Of a stretch of 64,000 bases of DNA, positions 17,138 through 26,800 are shown in pieces; positions within the stretch are counted from its first letter, which is position 1; each line of letters begins with the position of its first letter. Below the pieces are notes generated by a model that was not told the DNA's origin, did not search any database, and worked only from the letters and a program-made list of their open reading frames with translations. Made by a program: the position numbers and the translations under genes. Source of the DNA: Leucobacter chromiireducens subsp. solipictus (GTDB lineage: Bacteria; Actinomycetota; Actinomycetes; Actinomycetales; Microbacteriaceae); the NCBI RefSeq assembly GCF_016758195.1, contig NZ_QYAC01000006.1, forward strand, positions 186,001-250,000. The letters run 5' to 3'.

Positions 17138-18478
17138 ATGACGCAGCACACCTCGAACTTCGACACCATCGTGGTCGGCGCGGGCATCGCCGGACTTACC
17201 GCGGCTCGGCTCCTGGCCCGCGCCGGGCAGCGCGTGGTGGTCCTCGAAGCGCGCGACCGGATCGGCGGCCGCGTGCACTCGGAACGTGCCGCGGGCCGCG
17301 TCACCGACCTCGGCGCCTCCTGGATCCACGGCATCACGGACAGCCCGGTGCACGTCGCCACCCGAGCGCTCGGGATGCCCGAGGTCGAGTTCACGATGGG
17401 GAGCTTCCAGGCGGGCGGCAGGCCCGTCGCCTACTACGGCCCGGACGGCGCGCGGCTGAGCGATGCGGCGGCGGCGGGGTTCATCGCGGACGTCGCCGCC
17501 GGCGATGTCCGTCTGGCCGAGACGATCGCGGGAATCGCGCCCGGGGCCTCCTACGCAGACGCGGTCGAGGAGATGCTCGCGGGGACGGGCTGGGACACCG
17601 AGCGTGCGGAGCGCGTCCGCGAGTATCTGCGCCACCGCACCGAGGAGCAGTACGGTGCGTGGATCGCGGATCTGGACGCGCACGGCCTCGACGACGACGC
17701 CGTCGAGGGCGACGAAGTGGTCTTCCCCGAGGGGTACGACCGGCTCGCCGCCGGGCTGGCGACCGGCCTCGACATTCGGCGGGACACCCCCGTGGCCGCG
17801 GTCACCTGGGACCCCGCCGCGGGCGTCACGGTGCGGACCGCCTCCGGGCGGGCATGGACGGCGGATCGTGCGGTGGTCACGGTGCCCGTCGGGGTACTGA
17901 AATCCGGCGACCTCGCGATCGATCCGCCGCTGCCGGACCCCGTCGCGGGGGCGCTCGGCCGCCTCGAAATGAACGCGTTCGAGAAGGTGTTTCTGCGCTT
18001 CCCCGAGCGCTTCTGGGACGCCGGGGTCGCCGCGATCCGCCGCCAGGGCGAGGCCGGGCAGTGGTGGCACTCCTGGTACGACGTGACCGCGGCCCACGGC
18101 GAGCCGACGCTCCTGACGTTTGCGGCCGGGCCGTGCGCGCGGGAGATCCGGGAGTGGCCCGAGGAGCGCGTGGTCGGCTCCGTCCTCGCGGCGCTCCGCG
18201 AGATCTACGGCGACGCGGTCATCGAACCCGCCGCGAGCCACGTCACGCACTGGCAGGACGACCCGTGGTCGCACGGCTCGTACGCCTACATGACGGTCGG
18301 CTCCGTGCCCGAGGATCACGAGGTGCTGGCCGCCCCCGTCGGCGGAGTGCTCCACCTTGCCGGGGAAGCGACGTGGCAGGAGGATCCGGCCACGGTCACC
18401 GCGGCCCTCTGCTCGGGGCACCGCGCCGCCGAGCGCATCCTCGGCGCGGCGATTCCGATCGAGGCGCTCGTCTCCTAG
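17138..18478 (+). CDS. FAD-dependent amine oxidase (polyamine oxidase/LSD1-like)
   Basis: 446 residues, flavin amine oxidase. The N-terminal FAD motif is [15 protein letters not shown] followed by [13 protein letters not shown] (residues about 6-48). The C-terminal region has [20 protein letters not shown] and LAGEAT, which match polyamine oxidase and LSD1 enzymes better than bacterial tryptamine or tyramine oxidases. The reaction would be O2-dependent amine oxidation to an aldehyde with release of amine and H2O2. Gene order permease-oxidase next to a semialdehyde dehydrogenase supports a polyamine or related amine as substrate. ATG at 17138; ribosome site AATAGGA. Confidence 0.88.
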   Translation: MTQHTSNFDTIVVGAGIAGLTAARLLARAGQRVVVLEARDRIGGRVHSERAAGRVTDLGASWIHGITDSPVHVATRALGMPEVEFTMGSFQAGGRPVAYYGPDGARLSDAAAAGFIADVAAGDVRLAETIAGIAPGASYADAVEEMLAGTGWDTERAERVREYLRHRTEEQYGAWIADLDAHGLDDDAVEGDEVVFPEGYDRLAAGLATGLDIRRDTPVAAVTWDPAAGVTVRTASGRAWTADRAVVTVPVGVLKSGDLAIDPPLPDPVAGALGRLEMNAFEKVFLRFPERFWDAGVAAIRRQGEAGQWWHSWYDVTAAHGEPTLLTFAAGPCAREIREWPEERVVGSVLAALREIYGDAVIEPAASHVTHWQDDPWSHGSYAYMTVGSVPEDHEVLAAPVGGVLHLAGEATWQEDPATVTAALCSGHRAAERILGAAIPIEALVS

Positions 18479-18937
18479 GGGCTGTCTGCCGCTGCGGTGG
18501 CCCGGTGTGCTCCGCGTGTCCCCGCCGGGGTGCCCGAGCGCAGTGCTGTGCCGCCCGCCGCGCCGCCCGCCGTGCCGCCCGCCGTGCCGCCCGCCGCGCA
18601 GGTCCCCGGCCGCGCAAGCCCCCGGCCGCGCAAGCCCCCGGCCGTGCAGGGCCCCGGCCGCGTTAACCAATACCTCGGAGATCCTGCGCCCAGGTCGGAT
18701 TTCGAGAGAAAATCTCCGTGGATTTCGTGAATCTCCTGCTGGTTGATCGTGGTGCGCACGGGGTGAACCACGCGATTCCGCATCGATGTCGGGCGCTGAG
18801 TGCCTGACCCGGCACCCGCGCGTCCGCGCGTCCGCGAACGAGCGCCCGTTTTTTCGGTCGGGCCACACGTCCGAGCAGGGCCGGGATCGCGCCACATCAC
18901 CAACGGTCCAAATTCCGCGCGCTGTGACGCAGCGGCG
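18479..18937. other. 459-bp convergent spacer rich in repeats
   Basis: Lies between the amine oxidase (plus) and DUF4349 gene (minus) stops. It holds GCCGCCCGCC repetition (about 18545-18600), three CGCAAGCCCCCGGC-like units (18605-18660), the GAAAAT-core repeat copy B (18676-18736) and no supportable gene. Confidence 0.6.
18676..18736. repeat. GAAAAT-core intergenic repeat, copy B
   Basis: Counterpart of 10477-10538, with shared blocks ATCCTGCG, GTCG, GAAAATCTCC, GTG and a closing ATCTCC. The core ATTTCGAGAGAAAAT is again a weak palindrome. GGAGAT at 18678 can pair with ATCTCC at 18712. Confidence 0.75.
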
Positions 18938-20029
18938 TTAGCTGTCGCTGCGCTCCGGACCGGGGTGCGCGTGATCCGAAGCGGGAAGGCGTGAGGCGAC
19001 CGGACCTGACGGTGCCGGACCTGACGGTGCCGGACCTGACGGTGCCGGACCTGACGGTGCGTGGTCGGAACGTGCCGGATCGGACCGTACCGGATCGGAC
19101 CCTGCCGGGTCGGACCATGCCGGATCGGCGGCCCCCGGCTCCGCCGGCGTGTGTGGGGGCGTCGCGGTCGCACGTCGCGGCACACGCCGACGGCGTACTG
19201 CGCGGACGATCCACACGACAAGCCCCGCGATGATCCCGCCCAGCACGAGCCAGGGGAGCAGCACGCCGAGCACCACGAGCGCCCCGGCCCCTACCGTCCC
19301 GAGGGACTGGAAGCCGGAGACGACCCCGTCCCAGAACGTGGCCGGCCCGCCGCCCGGCAGCACCTGCTCGGGCGAGAGGGTGACCCAGATGGTGGCCTCC
19401 GCAACCTGATCCTCGAGCGCGGTGAGCTGTGCGCGGAGGCCGTCGAGTTCCTGCTGGCGGTTCGTGAGCGCCGTCTCCGCCTCGATCAGGTCCGCCGTGG
19501 TCGACGCGTCCGCGATGAGTGCGTTCAGACGCTGGACCGAGGCCTCGAGTGCGGCGACGCGGGCGTCGAGGTCCACGTGCACCGTGGTGACGTCCGCCGC
19601 GGAACGGCTCTGCGACTGCACCTTCCCGATCCCGCTCAGCAGCGCGAACGCCTCGTCGAGCCGCTCGGCGGGGACCCGGACGGTGAGATTCGCGGAGTCC
19701 TGCGCGAGCGTCTCGGAGTCGATGCTGCCGCCGAGCTCGTTGGCTGCGGCAGTGACCCGCTCGCTCGCGGCCGCCAGATCGCCCACGATGAGGCTGAGGT
19801 CCCCGGACCGGATGATGGCGCGATCGGCGAGGGCATCGGCACCGGTGCCGTCCTCAGCCCGCTGCGCGCCGGCCGCGCCGCCCTCGGGGAGCGCCGCATC
19901 GGTGAGCGGCCCCTCGCTGCCGATCTGCGGCGGGGAAACGGCAGACTCCGCGGAGCGCGCGCACGCCGAGATCGGGGCCAGGAACAGCACGGCGGCCGCG
20001 GTCAGCGCGAGAATTCGTCGACGGGACAT
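18938..20029 (-). CDS. DUF4349 domain-containing lipoprotein
   Basis: 363 residues from ATG 20029 (a GTG at 20035 is also possible). A signal with MSRRR, a hydrophobic segment and ISAC (candidate lipidated Cys near residue 23) is followed by the DUF4349 core (about 65-240): RSGDLSLIVGDLA, TVRVPAERLDEAF and a coiled-coil hairpin. A single membrane helix follows (about 250-280), then a basic stretch and a low-complexity tail of SGPAP-type pentapeptides. The tail is encoded by 15-bp repeats (19001 onward). The family is a membrane-anchored protein of unknown function. Confidence 0.85.
   Translation of the reverse strand: MSRRRILALTAAAVLFLAPISACARSAESAVSPPQIGSEGPLTDAALPEGGAAGAQRAEDGTGADALADRAIIRSGDLSLIVGDLAAASERVTAAANELGGSIDSETLAQDSANLTVRVPAERLDEAFALLSGIGKVQSQSRSAADVTTVHVDLDARVAALEASVQRLNALIADASTTADLIEAETALTNRQQELDGLRAQLTALEDQVAEATIWVTLSPEQVLPGGGPATFWDGVVSGFQSLGTVGAGALVVLGVLLPWLVLGGIIAGLVVWIVRAVRRRRVPRRATATPPHTPAEPGAADPAWSDPAGSDPVRSDPARSDHAPSGPAPSGPAPSGPAPSGPVASRLPASDHAHPGPERSDS
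19001..19130. repeat. 15-bp tandem repeat inside DUF4349 gene
   Basis: Four near-exact copies of GGACCTGACGGTGCC followed by diverged units (GGACCGTACCGGATC and similar). Unit length is a multiple of three, so the reading frame is kept and the repeats encode SGPAP and SDPAR pentapeptides in the C-terminal tail. Confidence 0.85.
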
Positions 20030-20126
20030 GCCCACACCCTAATCCGCGGGAGTTCGAGCCGCGCCGGTGACGGGCTGGGCCTTCCCTGAGTGTGCCGCAA
20101 TCGTGATCCGCCACCCCACACCGCAT

Positions 20127-20182
20127 CGATGGGTGAGTTTCGGGGGCTTCCCGCACGGCAAGCCCCCGAAACTCACCCATCG
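20127..20182. repeat. Dispersed hairpin repeat, copy 2 of 2
   Basis: Perfect 23-base inverted repeat (arms 20127-20149 and 20160-20182) with a 10-base loop unrelated to that of copy 1 at 7627-7680. The arms match copy 1 except for one base pair, changed on both arms. It lies 27 bases past the MFS gene stop and upstream of the DUF4349 gene, both minus strand. Confidence 0.85.
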
Positions 20183-20208
20183 GTGGAGCGGGTGGCCTCG
20201 CGCCCCTG

Positions 20209-21432
20209 CTAGTTCAGGGGGATCGTGACGGTGCCGGTCTCGGGCGGCGGCTCGATCGAACGGCCCCGCAGATCCGGGATCCAGCGGATGGTGGCGGCGG
20301 CGACGATCGCGCAGATCAGGAGCAGCGCGGCCGACACCACGATGGCGCCGTGGGCACCCGCGATGTCGATCGCGATTCCCGCGAGCGCCGAGCCGGTCGC
20401 GACTCCGACGAGCTGGCCGGTGCCGACCCAGCCGAACGCTTCCGCCGTCTCCGAGAACTTCACGGTCGAGCTGACGATGCTCGAGATCGCGGCGAAGGCC
20501 GGGGCGGTGCCCAGGCCGCCCAGGAAGAGGACCGTGCCCAACCACCACATGTTGAGGCTCACGAGGCTCGCGAGTGTGCCCGCGAGCACCACGAGGATAC
20601 GGAGCAGGAGCGAGGTGGACCGCATTTCGCGGTGCCCGATCAGCAGGCCGCCCACCAGTGATCCGCCCGCGAAAAGCGCGAGCACGATGCCCGACTCCAT
20701 GCTGCCGTGCCCGCCGCCGGGTCCCGCGAACGCGGCGACCACGCCGGCCTCGATCGCGGCGAACGAGGCGACGAAGAAGAAGCCGACGACGGTTGAGATG
20801 ATCACCGTGGGATGGCGAAGGACGGCACCGAAACCGCGCCTCGAGCGGAGCAACTGCACCCGGCCCACGGCGGGGCTGAGAATGAACCAGGCACCGCCGA
20901 GCAGCATGAACCCGGCGGCCACGAGGAGGCCGGTCGAGGTACCGAACTGCGACGTGACAAATACGGCGACCACGGGGCCGAGCACCCAGATGAGTTCCTG
21001 CGCGGCGGCGTCGAGGGAGAACAGGGCCGAGAGCTGCGAGCTCGGGACCAGCTTCGGGTAGATCGTGCGCACGGCCGGGGTCACCGGCGGCGTGGAGAGC
21101 CCGATCAGCAGCGCGATCCCGGCGACGATCAGGAGCGGCAGGTGCACCAGGGCGATCGTGAACAGCAGGATGGAGCACACGAGCGAGGTGACGGACAGCA
21201 CCGGGCGCATGCCGAGTCGCCCCATCAGGCGGCTGCTCATGGGCCCGGAAATCGCCTGACCGATGCTCTGCGTGGCGAGCACGAGGCCCGCCGAGGTGTA
21301 ATCACCGTAGGCCTGCTGGATGTGCAGCAGCAGGATGATCGAGAGCATCCCGAACGGAAATCGAGCCAGCAGCTGCGAACCCAAGACTCGAAAAACGCCC
21401 GGATTCTTGCTCAGCTGCCCGTAAATGCCCAT
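20209..21432 (-). CDS. MFS transporter
   Basis: 407 residues, about 12 membrane segments in two bundles with a central basic loop (RVQLLRSRRGFGAVLRHP, near residue 200). The opening GIYGQLSKNPGVFRVLGSQL and the loop GPMSSRLMGRLGMRPVL between helices 2 and 3 (the MFS signature) place it with drug/proton antiporter-type exporters of unknown substrate. ATG at 21432. It probably has its own promoter, since the gene upstream points away. Confidence 0.85.
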   Translation of the reverse strand: MGIYGQLSKNPGVFRVLGSQLLARFPFGMLSIILLLHIQQAYGDYTSAGLVLATQSIGQAISGPMSSRLMGRLGMRPVLSVTSLVCSILLFTIALVHLPLLIVAGIALLIGLSTPPVTPAVRTIYPKLVPSSQLSALFSLDAAAQELIWVLGPVVAVFVTSQFGTSTGLLVAAGFMLLGGAWFILSPAVGRVQLLRSRRGFGAVLRHPTVIISTVVGFFFVASFAAIEAGVVAAFAGPGGGHGSMESGIVLALFAGGSLVGGLLIGHREMRSTSLLLRILVVLAGTLASLVSLNMWWLGTVLFLGGLGTAPAFAAISSIVSSTVKFSETAEAFGWVGTGQLVGVATGSALAGIAIDIAGAHGAIVVSAALLLICAIVAAATIRWIPDLRGRSIEPPPETGTVTIPLN

Positions 21433-21607
21433 CAGGCGATTATATGACTGAGATCGTTACCCACGCTAGCGATGCGGGCACGATTTCGCGGAGGATTTCG
21501 GCGCAAACCACGGATTTCGTTGTGCGGGGGTGGGGTGTGTCTCAGCTCTCAGCGGACGCGGCCGCGCCGCCGTGGACAGCCGTGTGTGAGAGCGCTACCG
21601 TGAGGCC

Positions 21608-21859
21608 ATGAATGATGTCGTGAATACCCCTGGTCCCACGTCCGATTCCCCGGTCAGTGCCGCGCCGGATCTCGCCGCGACTGCCGCGTCGGTGGTGCCG
21701 GTCTCCGGGGCGGAGGAGTTCGAAGAGCAGGAGGCCGAGCTGGCCGCCGACCTCGAAGAACTCTGGCAAGAGGAATCCCCCGACACGGCGCGGCGCACAG
21801 AGTTCGCCGAGCAGGTCGACGGGGATCCGGACACCCGCGAGGTCCTCGACGAGGCGTAG
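21608..21859 (+). CDS. Small acidic hypothetical protein
   Basis: 83 residues, unknown function. Very acidic and Ala/Glu rich; residues about 33-60 (EEFEEQEAELAADLEELWQE) look helical and could form a coiled coil. No membrane segment or signal. It stands alone, with an ATG start preceded by GTGAGG and a very strong terminator hairpin starting 29 bases after its stop, which supports it being a real transcribed gene. Confidence 0.6.
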   Translation: MNDVVNTPGPTSDSPVSAAPDLAATAASVVPVSGAEEFEEQEAELAADLEELWQEESPDTARRTEFAEQVDGDPDTREVLDEA

Positions 21860-21887
21860 TGGCGCGTCGGGTCCGACCCACACGCGA

Positions 21888-21934
21888 AAACGCCAGGGGC
21901 GGCGATGCGCAGTGCATCGCCGCCCCTGGCGTTT
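21888..21934. terminator. Strong bidirectional terminator
   Basis: Perfect 21-base stem (arm begins AAACGCCAGGGGCGG) around a 5-base loop, ending in TTT on the plus strand and also T-rich on the minus strand. It lies between the convergent small acidic protein and DEAD-box helicase genes and serves both. Confidence 0.85.
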
Positions 21935-21955
21935 CACGACGTGTTCAGGCCGAGG

Positions 21956-23554
21956 CTATGCGCCCGGCGAGCTCGTCGAGTAGACGGTGCCGCCGCCCTG
22001 TGCGCGACGCCCGGTGCGACGCTGACCGCCGCCCTCGCCCTGCGCACGGCTGCGCTGCTGACCCTGGCCGGCACCCTGCCCGCGGCCGCTGCCCTGGCCG
22101 CGACGCTGCTCGCCGCCCTGGCCCTGGCCGCCGCGTCCACCCTGGCCGCCGGAACGCTGTCCGCCCTGTCCGCCACGGCCCTGGCCGCCGCCCTGCGAGG
22201 TGCCATCGCCGGCACCGCGGCCGCGGCCCCCACGGGAGCGCTTGCGCTTGGCGTTCGCGCCGGTGGAGCTGCCCTGGCCGGCCGGGTTGTGGCCCGCGGC
22301 ACGCTGCTGGGCGGCCTGCGCCTCGGCGCGGCGACGTTCGGTCTCCTTCGGGTCGACGCGGGGGGCGACCTCGCCGATGAGCGCGAGAACCTCGGGATCC
22401 ACGCTCGCCGCGCTCGGGTTGACCTGACGGGGCGCGACGTTGATCTTCGCGGCGCGCATGATCTGGCGCATCTCACCGCGCTGTTCGGGCAGCACGATCG
22501 TGACGACGTCGCCCTCGTTCCCCGCGCGCGCCGTGCGGCCGGAGCGGTGCAGGTACGCCTTGTGCTCGACGGGGGGATCGATGTGGACCACGAGCTCAAC
22601 GCCGTCGACGTGGACGCCGCGCGCGGCGACGTCGGTCGCGACGAGCACCTTGGCCTCGCCGCTCACGAACTCGGCGAGGTTGCGATCGCGCGCATTCTGC
22701 GACAGGTTGCCCTGCAGCTCGACCGCCGGAATCCCGGCGGCGGTGAGCGATTTCGCGAGGCGCTTGGCCTGGTGCTTCATGCGCGTGAAGAAGATGCGGC
22801 GGCTCGTGCCCGAGGCGAGCGCCTCGATGAGCGCGTCCTTCTGGCCCTTGCCCGCGACCTCGAACACGTGGTGCGTGAGCTGCGGCACGGGCGACTCGGC
22901 GGAATCGACCGAGTGCAGGATCGGGTTGTGCAGGTACTTCTTGACGATGTTGTCGACCCCGTTGTCGAGGGTCGCGCTGAACAGCAGGCGCTGGCCGACC
23001 TTCGGGGTCTTGTTCAGGATGCGGGTGACGACGGGGAGGAAGCCCATGTCGGCCATGTGGTCGGCCTCGTCGAGCACCGTGACCTCGACGCCGTCGAGCG
23101 AGACGACGCCCTGCTTCATCAGGTCATCGAGGCGCCCGGGGGCCGCGACCACGACGTCGACGCCGCCCTCGAGTGCGACCTCCTGGCGGCGCTGCGGGAT
23201 CCCGCCGAAGATGGTGGTGACCTTGACGCCGACGGGATCGGCGAGCATCTTGATCGTCTCGGCGATCTGGGTGACCAGCTCGCGGGTGGGGGCGAGCACG
23301 ATCGCGCGGGGCCGGCTCGGGCGGCGCTTCGCGACGACGTCCTCGGCCAGGCGCGCGACGAGGGGGATGCCGAACGCAATGGTCTTCCCGGAGCCCGTGC
23401 GGCCGCGGCCGAGCACATCGCGACCGGCGAGGGTGTCGGGGAGGGTGTCGCGCTGGATCGGGAACGGCGCGGTCTTGCCGTTGCGGGCAAGCGCGTCGGC
23501 GATGGGTGCCGGGACGCCGAGCGCCTCGAACGTGGGGGTGATGGTCTCGGTCAC
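21956..23554 (-). CDS. DEAD-box RNA helicase
   Basis: 532 residues. Motifs in order: Q motif (FPIQRDTLP, about 31), Walker A GRTGSGKT (51-58), PTRELV, DEAD at 162-165, SAT at 193-195, then helicase domain 2 with VATDVAARGVHVDGV and HRSGRTARAG. The C-terminus, from about residue 410, is a long Gly/Arg/Gln-rich tail (GGQGRGGQGG-type repeats), likely an unstructured RNA-binding tail. It unwinds RNA, probably in ribosome or mRNA metabolism under cold or other stress (inference). ATG at 23554 with AAGGTCC upstream; the 5' spacer is long. Confidence 0.93.
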   Translation of the reverse strand: MTETITPTFEALGVPAPIADALARNGKTAPFPIQRDTLPDTLAGRDVLGRGRTGSGKTIAFGIPLVARLAEDVVAKRRPSRPRAIVLAPTRELVTQIAETIKMLADPVGVKVTTIFGGIPQRRQEVALEGGVDVVVAAPGRLDDLMKQGVVSLDGVEVTVLDEADHMADMGFLPVVTRILNKTPKVGQRLLFSATLDNGVDNIVKKYLHNPILHSVDSAESPVPQLTHHVFEVAGKGQKDALIEALASGTSRRIFFTRMKHQAKRLAKSLTAAGIPAVELQGNLSQNARDRNLAEFVSGEAKVLVATDVAARGVHVDGVELVVHIDPPVEHKAYLHRSGRTARAGNEGDVVTIVLPEQRGEMRQIMRAAKINVAPRQVNPSAASVDPEVLALIGEVAPRVDPKETERRRAEAQAAQQRAAGHNPAGQGSSTGANAKRKRSRGGRGRGAGDGTSQGGGQGRGGQGGQRSGGQGGRGGQGQGGEQRRGQGSGRGQGAGQGQQRSRAQGEGGGQRRTGRRAQGGGTVYSTSSPGA

Positions 23555-23873
23555 AGGGACCTTTCTGCATACGTGCAGCGCGCGGCGGGCCGGGTTCGGC
23601 GAAAGCGTCGCGATGCTGCGGGTTCGGCGAGTGCGCGGGATCGCGCAGTCGTTCGCCGCGAAAGTTCTGGTGGCCTGCCGTCGGGGGCGGGCGACTGAAA
23701 GTCAGCGACGCGGGGCGGGATGAACACGCCCTGTGCGCACCAGTCTAGCGCCCCCGGGCTGATCAGCCGCCAATTGTGCGCAGAATCGGCGGAATGTCTG
23801 TGGTACCCGATAACGTCGAGAGCGTTCATTTCGTGGCCCCCGTCGCGGAATCCACCCGAGGAACGGAGCGCCC
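23555..23873. promoter_or_regulatory. 319-bp divergent promoter region
   Basis: Lies between the RNA helicase (minus) and the TM0106 nuclease-helicase (plus). A direct repeat GGGTTCGGCGA occurs at about 23591 and 23630, inside what would be a long helicase mRNA leader, which is usual for cold-inducible helicases. No gene seen. Confidence 0.4.
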
Positions 23874-26800
23874 GTGTTTCTGCAACAACGGCCGAGCGGC
23901 GGCGAGCGGATCGTCACGAGCGCGAGCGATCTGACCGCCGCGAGCGCCTGTGAGTTCGCGTTCCTGCGGCGCGCGGACGCGCGCTTCGGGCGCAACGTCA
24001 GCGTGCCGCCGGATGACGACCCGATGCTGGCGCGCGCCGCGCGGCTGGGCGACGCGCACGAGGAGCGCACGCTCGCGGCGTATCGGGACGAGCTGGGGGT
24101 CTGGGGGCCCGCAACTCCGGGTGGCGTGGCGGAGATTCCGCGACCCGCGTCGATGTCCGAGGCGGACCTCCTGGCGGTGAGCGCCCAGACGGAGTCGGCG
24201 CTCGCGGCGCGGGCCGGCGTCGTGTTTCAAGCCACCTTCTTCGATCCGGCGCAGCGCCCCGGCACCGCCGAGGAGCCCGAGCTCGCGTTTGTGGGCTTCG
24301 CGGACTTCCTGCGCCTCACCGAGACGGGGGAGTACGAGGTCGAGGATACGAAGCTGGCCCGCCGGGCCCGGGTGTCTGCGCTGATGCAGCTCGCCGCGTA
24401 CGCCGAGCAACTGGAGCGAATCGGCATGCCGGTCGCGGCGCAGGCCACCCTGATCCTCGGCGACGGGGCCCGGTCCACGCACCGAATCGCCGATATTGCT
24501 CCCGTGTTCCGGGCGCGCAGGCGGCGGCTCCACCGCATCCTGACCGAGCGTGCCATCGCCGTCGGGGCGGATGGCCGGCGCGAGAGTGCGGCTCCGGTCG
24601 CCTGGGGCGATCCGGAGGTCACCGCGTGCGGCCGCTGCGAGGTGTGCGCGCCCGAGATCGAGCGCACCCGTGACCCGCTGCTGATCGCCGGCCTGCGCAC
24701 CACGCAGCGCTCCGCTCTGGCGGCGGCCGGGCTCACCACGATTGACACCATCGCCGACGCGCTCCCGGGCATCGTCGCGGGTGACACCGAGGTTCCCAGG
24801 ATCGCGCCGGCGGTGCTCACCCGGCTCAGCGCGCAGGCCGCGGCCCAGATCGGGGCGGTGGGGAACGGCCCGCCCCCGGTGCGGGTCATCGACGCGGCGG
24901 CGCTCGCCGCGATCCCCGCCCCCAATCCCGGAGACCTGTTCTTCGATTTCGAGGGCGACCCGCTCTACCGGGAGCCCGGCACCGACGCGTCCGCGCGGTG
25001 GGGGATCGACTACCTGTTCGGCTTCGTCGACACGCGGGAGGAATTCACCGCGTTGTGGGCCCACGATCTCGCCGCGGAGAAAGCCGCGCTGCTGCACTTC
25101 CTGGAGATCGTCGCGGAGCGCCGCGCGCAGTTCCCGGGGATGCGGATTTACCACTACGCCGCCTACGAACGGACGCACCTGCTGAGCATCGCCGCCCGTC
25201 ACGGTGTGGGTGAGGCCGAGGTCGACGGGTTGCTGCGCGATCAGGTGCTCGTCGACCTGTACCCAATCGAGCGCCGGGCGCTGCTCGTCGGCTCCCGGTC
25301 CTACTCGATCAAGAAGCTCGAACCGCTGTACATGGGGGAAGAGCTCCGAGCCGAAGACGGCGTCACGACGGCGGCGCAGTCGGTGACGGAGTACGCGGAC
25401 GCGACCGCCCAGCTTGCCGACCCCGATCCGGCGCAGCAGGCCTCGGGGCACGCGCGGCTTGCCGCGATCGCCGACTACAACCGCTACGACTGCGTCTCGA
25501 CCCTGCGCCTGCGCGACTGGCTGCTGGGCATCGCCGCGGAACACGGGGTCGCCCCAGCGCCTTCATTCGTGCCCGAGGCCACGCAGCCCTTCGAGATCAG
25601 CGCGCTCGGGGCGCGGCTCGCGGAGCTGGCGGAGGCCGCAACGGACCCGCACGAGCGCACGGCCGCGGCCCTCGCCGGAAGCGCGATCGACTACCACGCG
25701 CGCGAGCAGAAGTCGTTCTGGTGGGCGCACTTCGCGCGGCTCACCGACCCCATCGAGGAGTGGGCGGACACCCGGGACGTGCTCGTCGTGGATCCCGCGC
25801 AGACTCGGATCCTGGAGGACTGGCATCTTCCGGGGCGGGCGCGCGTGGAGCGCCGGCACGTTCGGCTCGGCGGCGAGCTCGCGCCGGGGAGCTCCGCCAA
25901 GGCGGGCGGCGAGGCCTACGTGCTGTACGCGCCGCCGGCACCCTTCGCCGACCCGCGGACCTTCCCGGGGCAGCGGACCGCGCAGCGCGTGAAGATCGTG
26001 GAACGCGACGAGCACGGCATCGTGATCGAGGAGATGCTGCCGCGGGATGCGACCCCGTACGACACGCTCCCCGTTGCGCTTGTGCCGGGCCCGCCACCGA
26101 ACGCCGGCCGGCAGCGGAGCGCGATCGAGGAGTGGGGAGAGGCGCTCGCCGACGGCCTCGCCGCGGGGGCCGCGCCGGCGGATCCCGTGGTGGATCTGCT
26201 GCGACGCGATGCCCCACGGCTCGTGGGCGGGGGACCGCTCGTGGATCCCGCATCACAGCTCGCGCTCGACACGGTCGGCGGCGACCCCGAGGCGCGCACG
26301 ATTGGCGCGGTGGTCGCGAGCGTGCGACGGCTGGATCGCTCCGCGCTCGCCGTCCAGGGGCCGCCGGGCACCGGGAAGACCTATCTGGCGTCCCGGGTCA
26401 TCAAACGGCTCGTCGAGGAGAACGGCTGGCGGGTCGGGGTCGTCGCCCAGTCTCATCGGGTCGTGGAGAACGTGCTCGACGGGGTGATCTCCGCCGGCGT
26501 CGACCCCGCGGTGGTGGGCAAGGTCCCGCAGGGCGGTCGCCTCGATCCCGACGCCGTGCCACCCGAGTACACCGTGCTCGGGGTGGGCGGCCAGGCCGGA
26601 TTCTTGCGTGACCACGGCGAGGCGGGCCGCGGCTGCGTCGTCGGGGGCACCGCCTGGGACTTCAGCCACGAGGAGCGGTTCCCTCGGCGCAGCCTCGACC
26701 TGCTCGTGATCGACGAGGCCGGACAGTTCTCGTTGGCGCCCACGATCGCGGCGTCGGTATCCGCGGAGCGTCTGCTGCTGCTCGGCGACCCGCAGCAGCT

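Noticed and set aside
21461-21530. Possible fifth copy of the GAAAAT-core element (several GGATTTCG motifs)
   Set aside because: It lacks the GAAAAT core and a stem. Only short GGATTTCG strings are shared with copy B.
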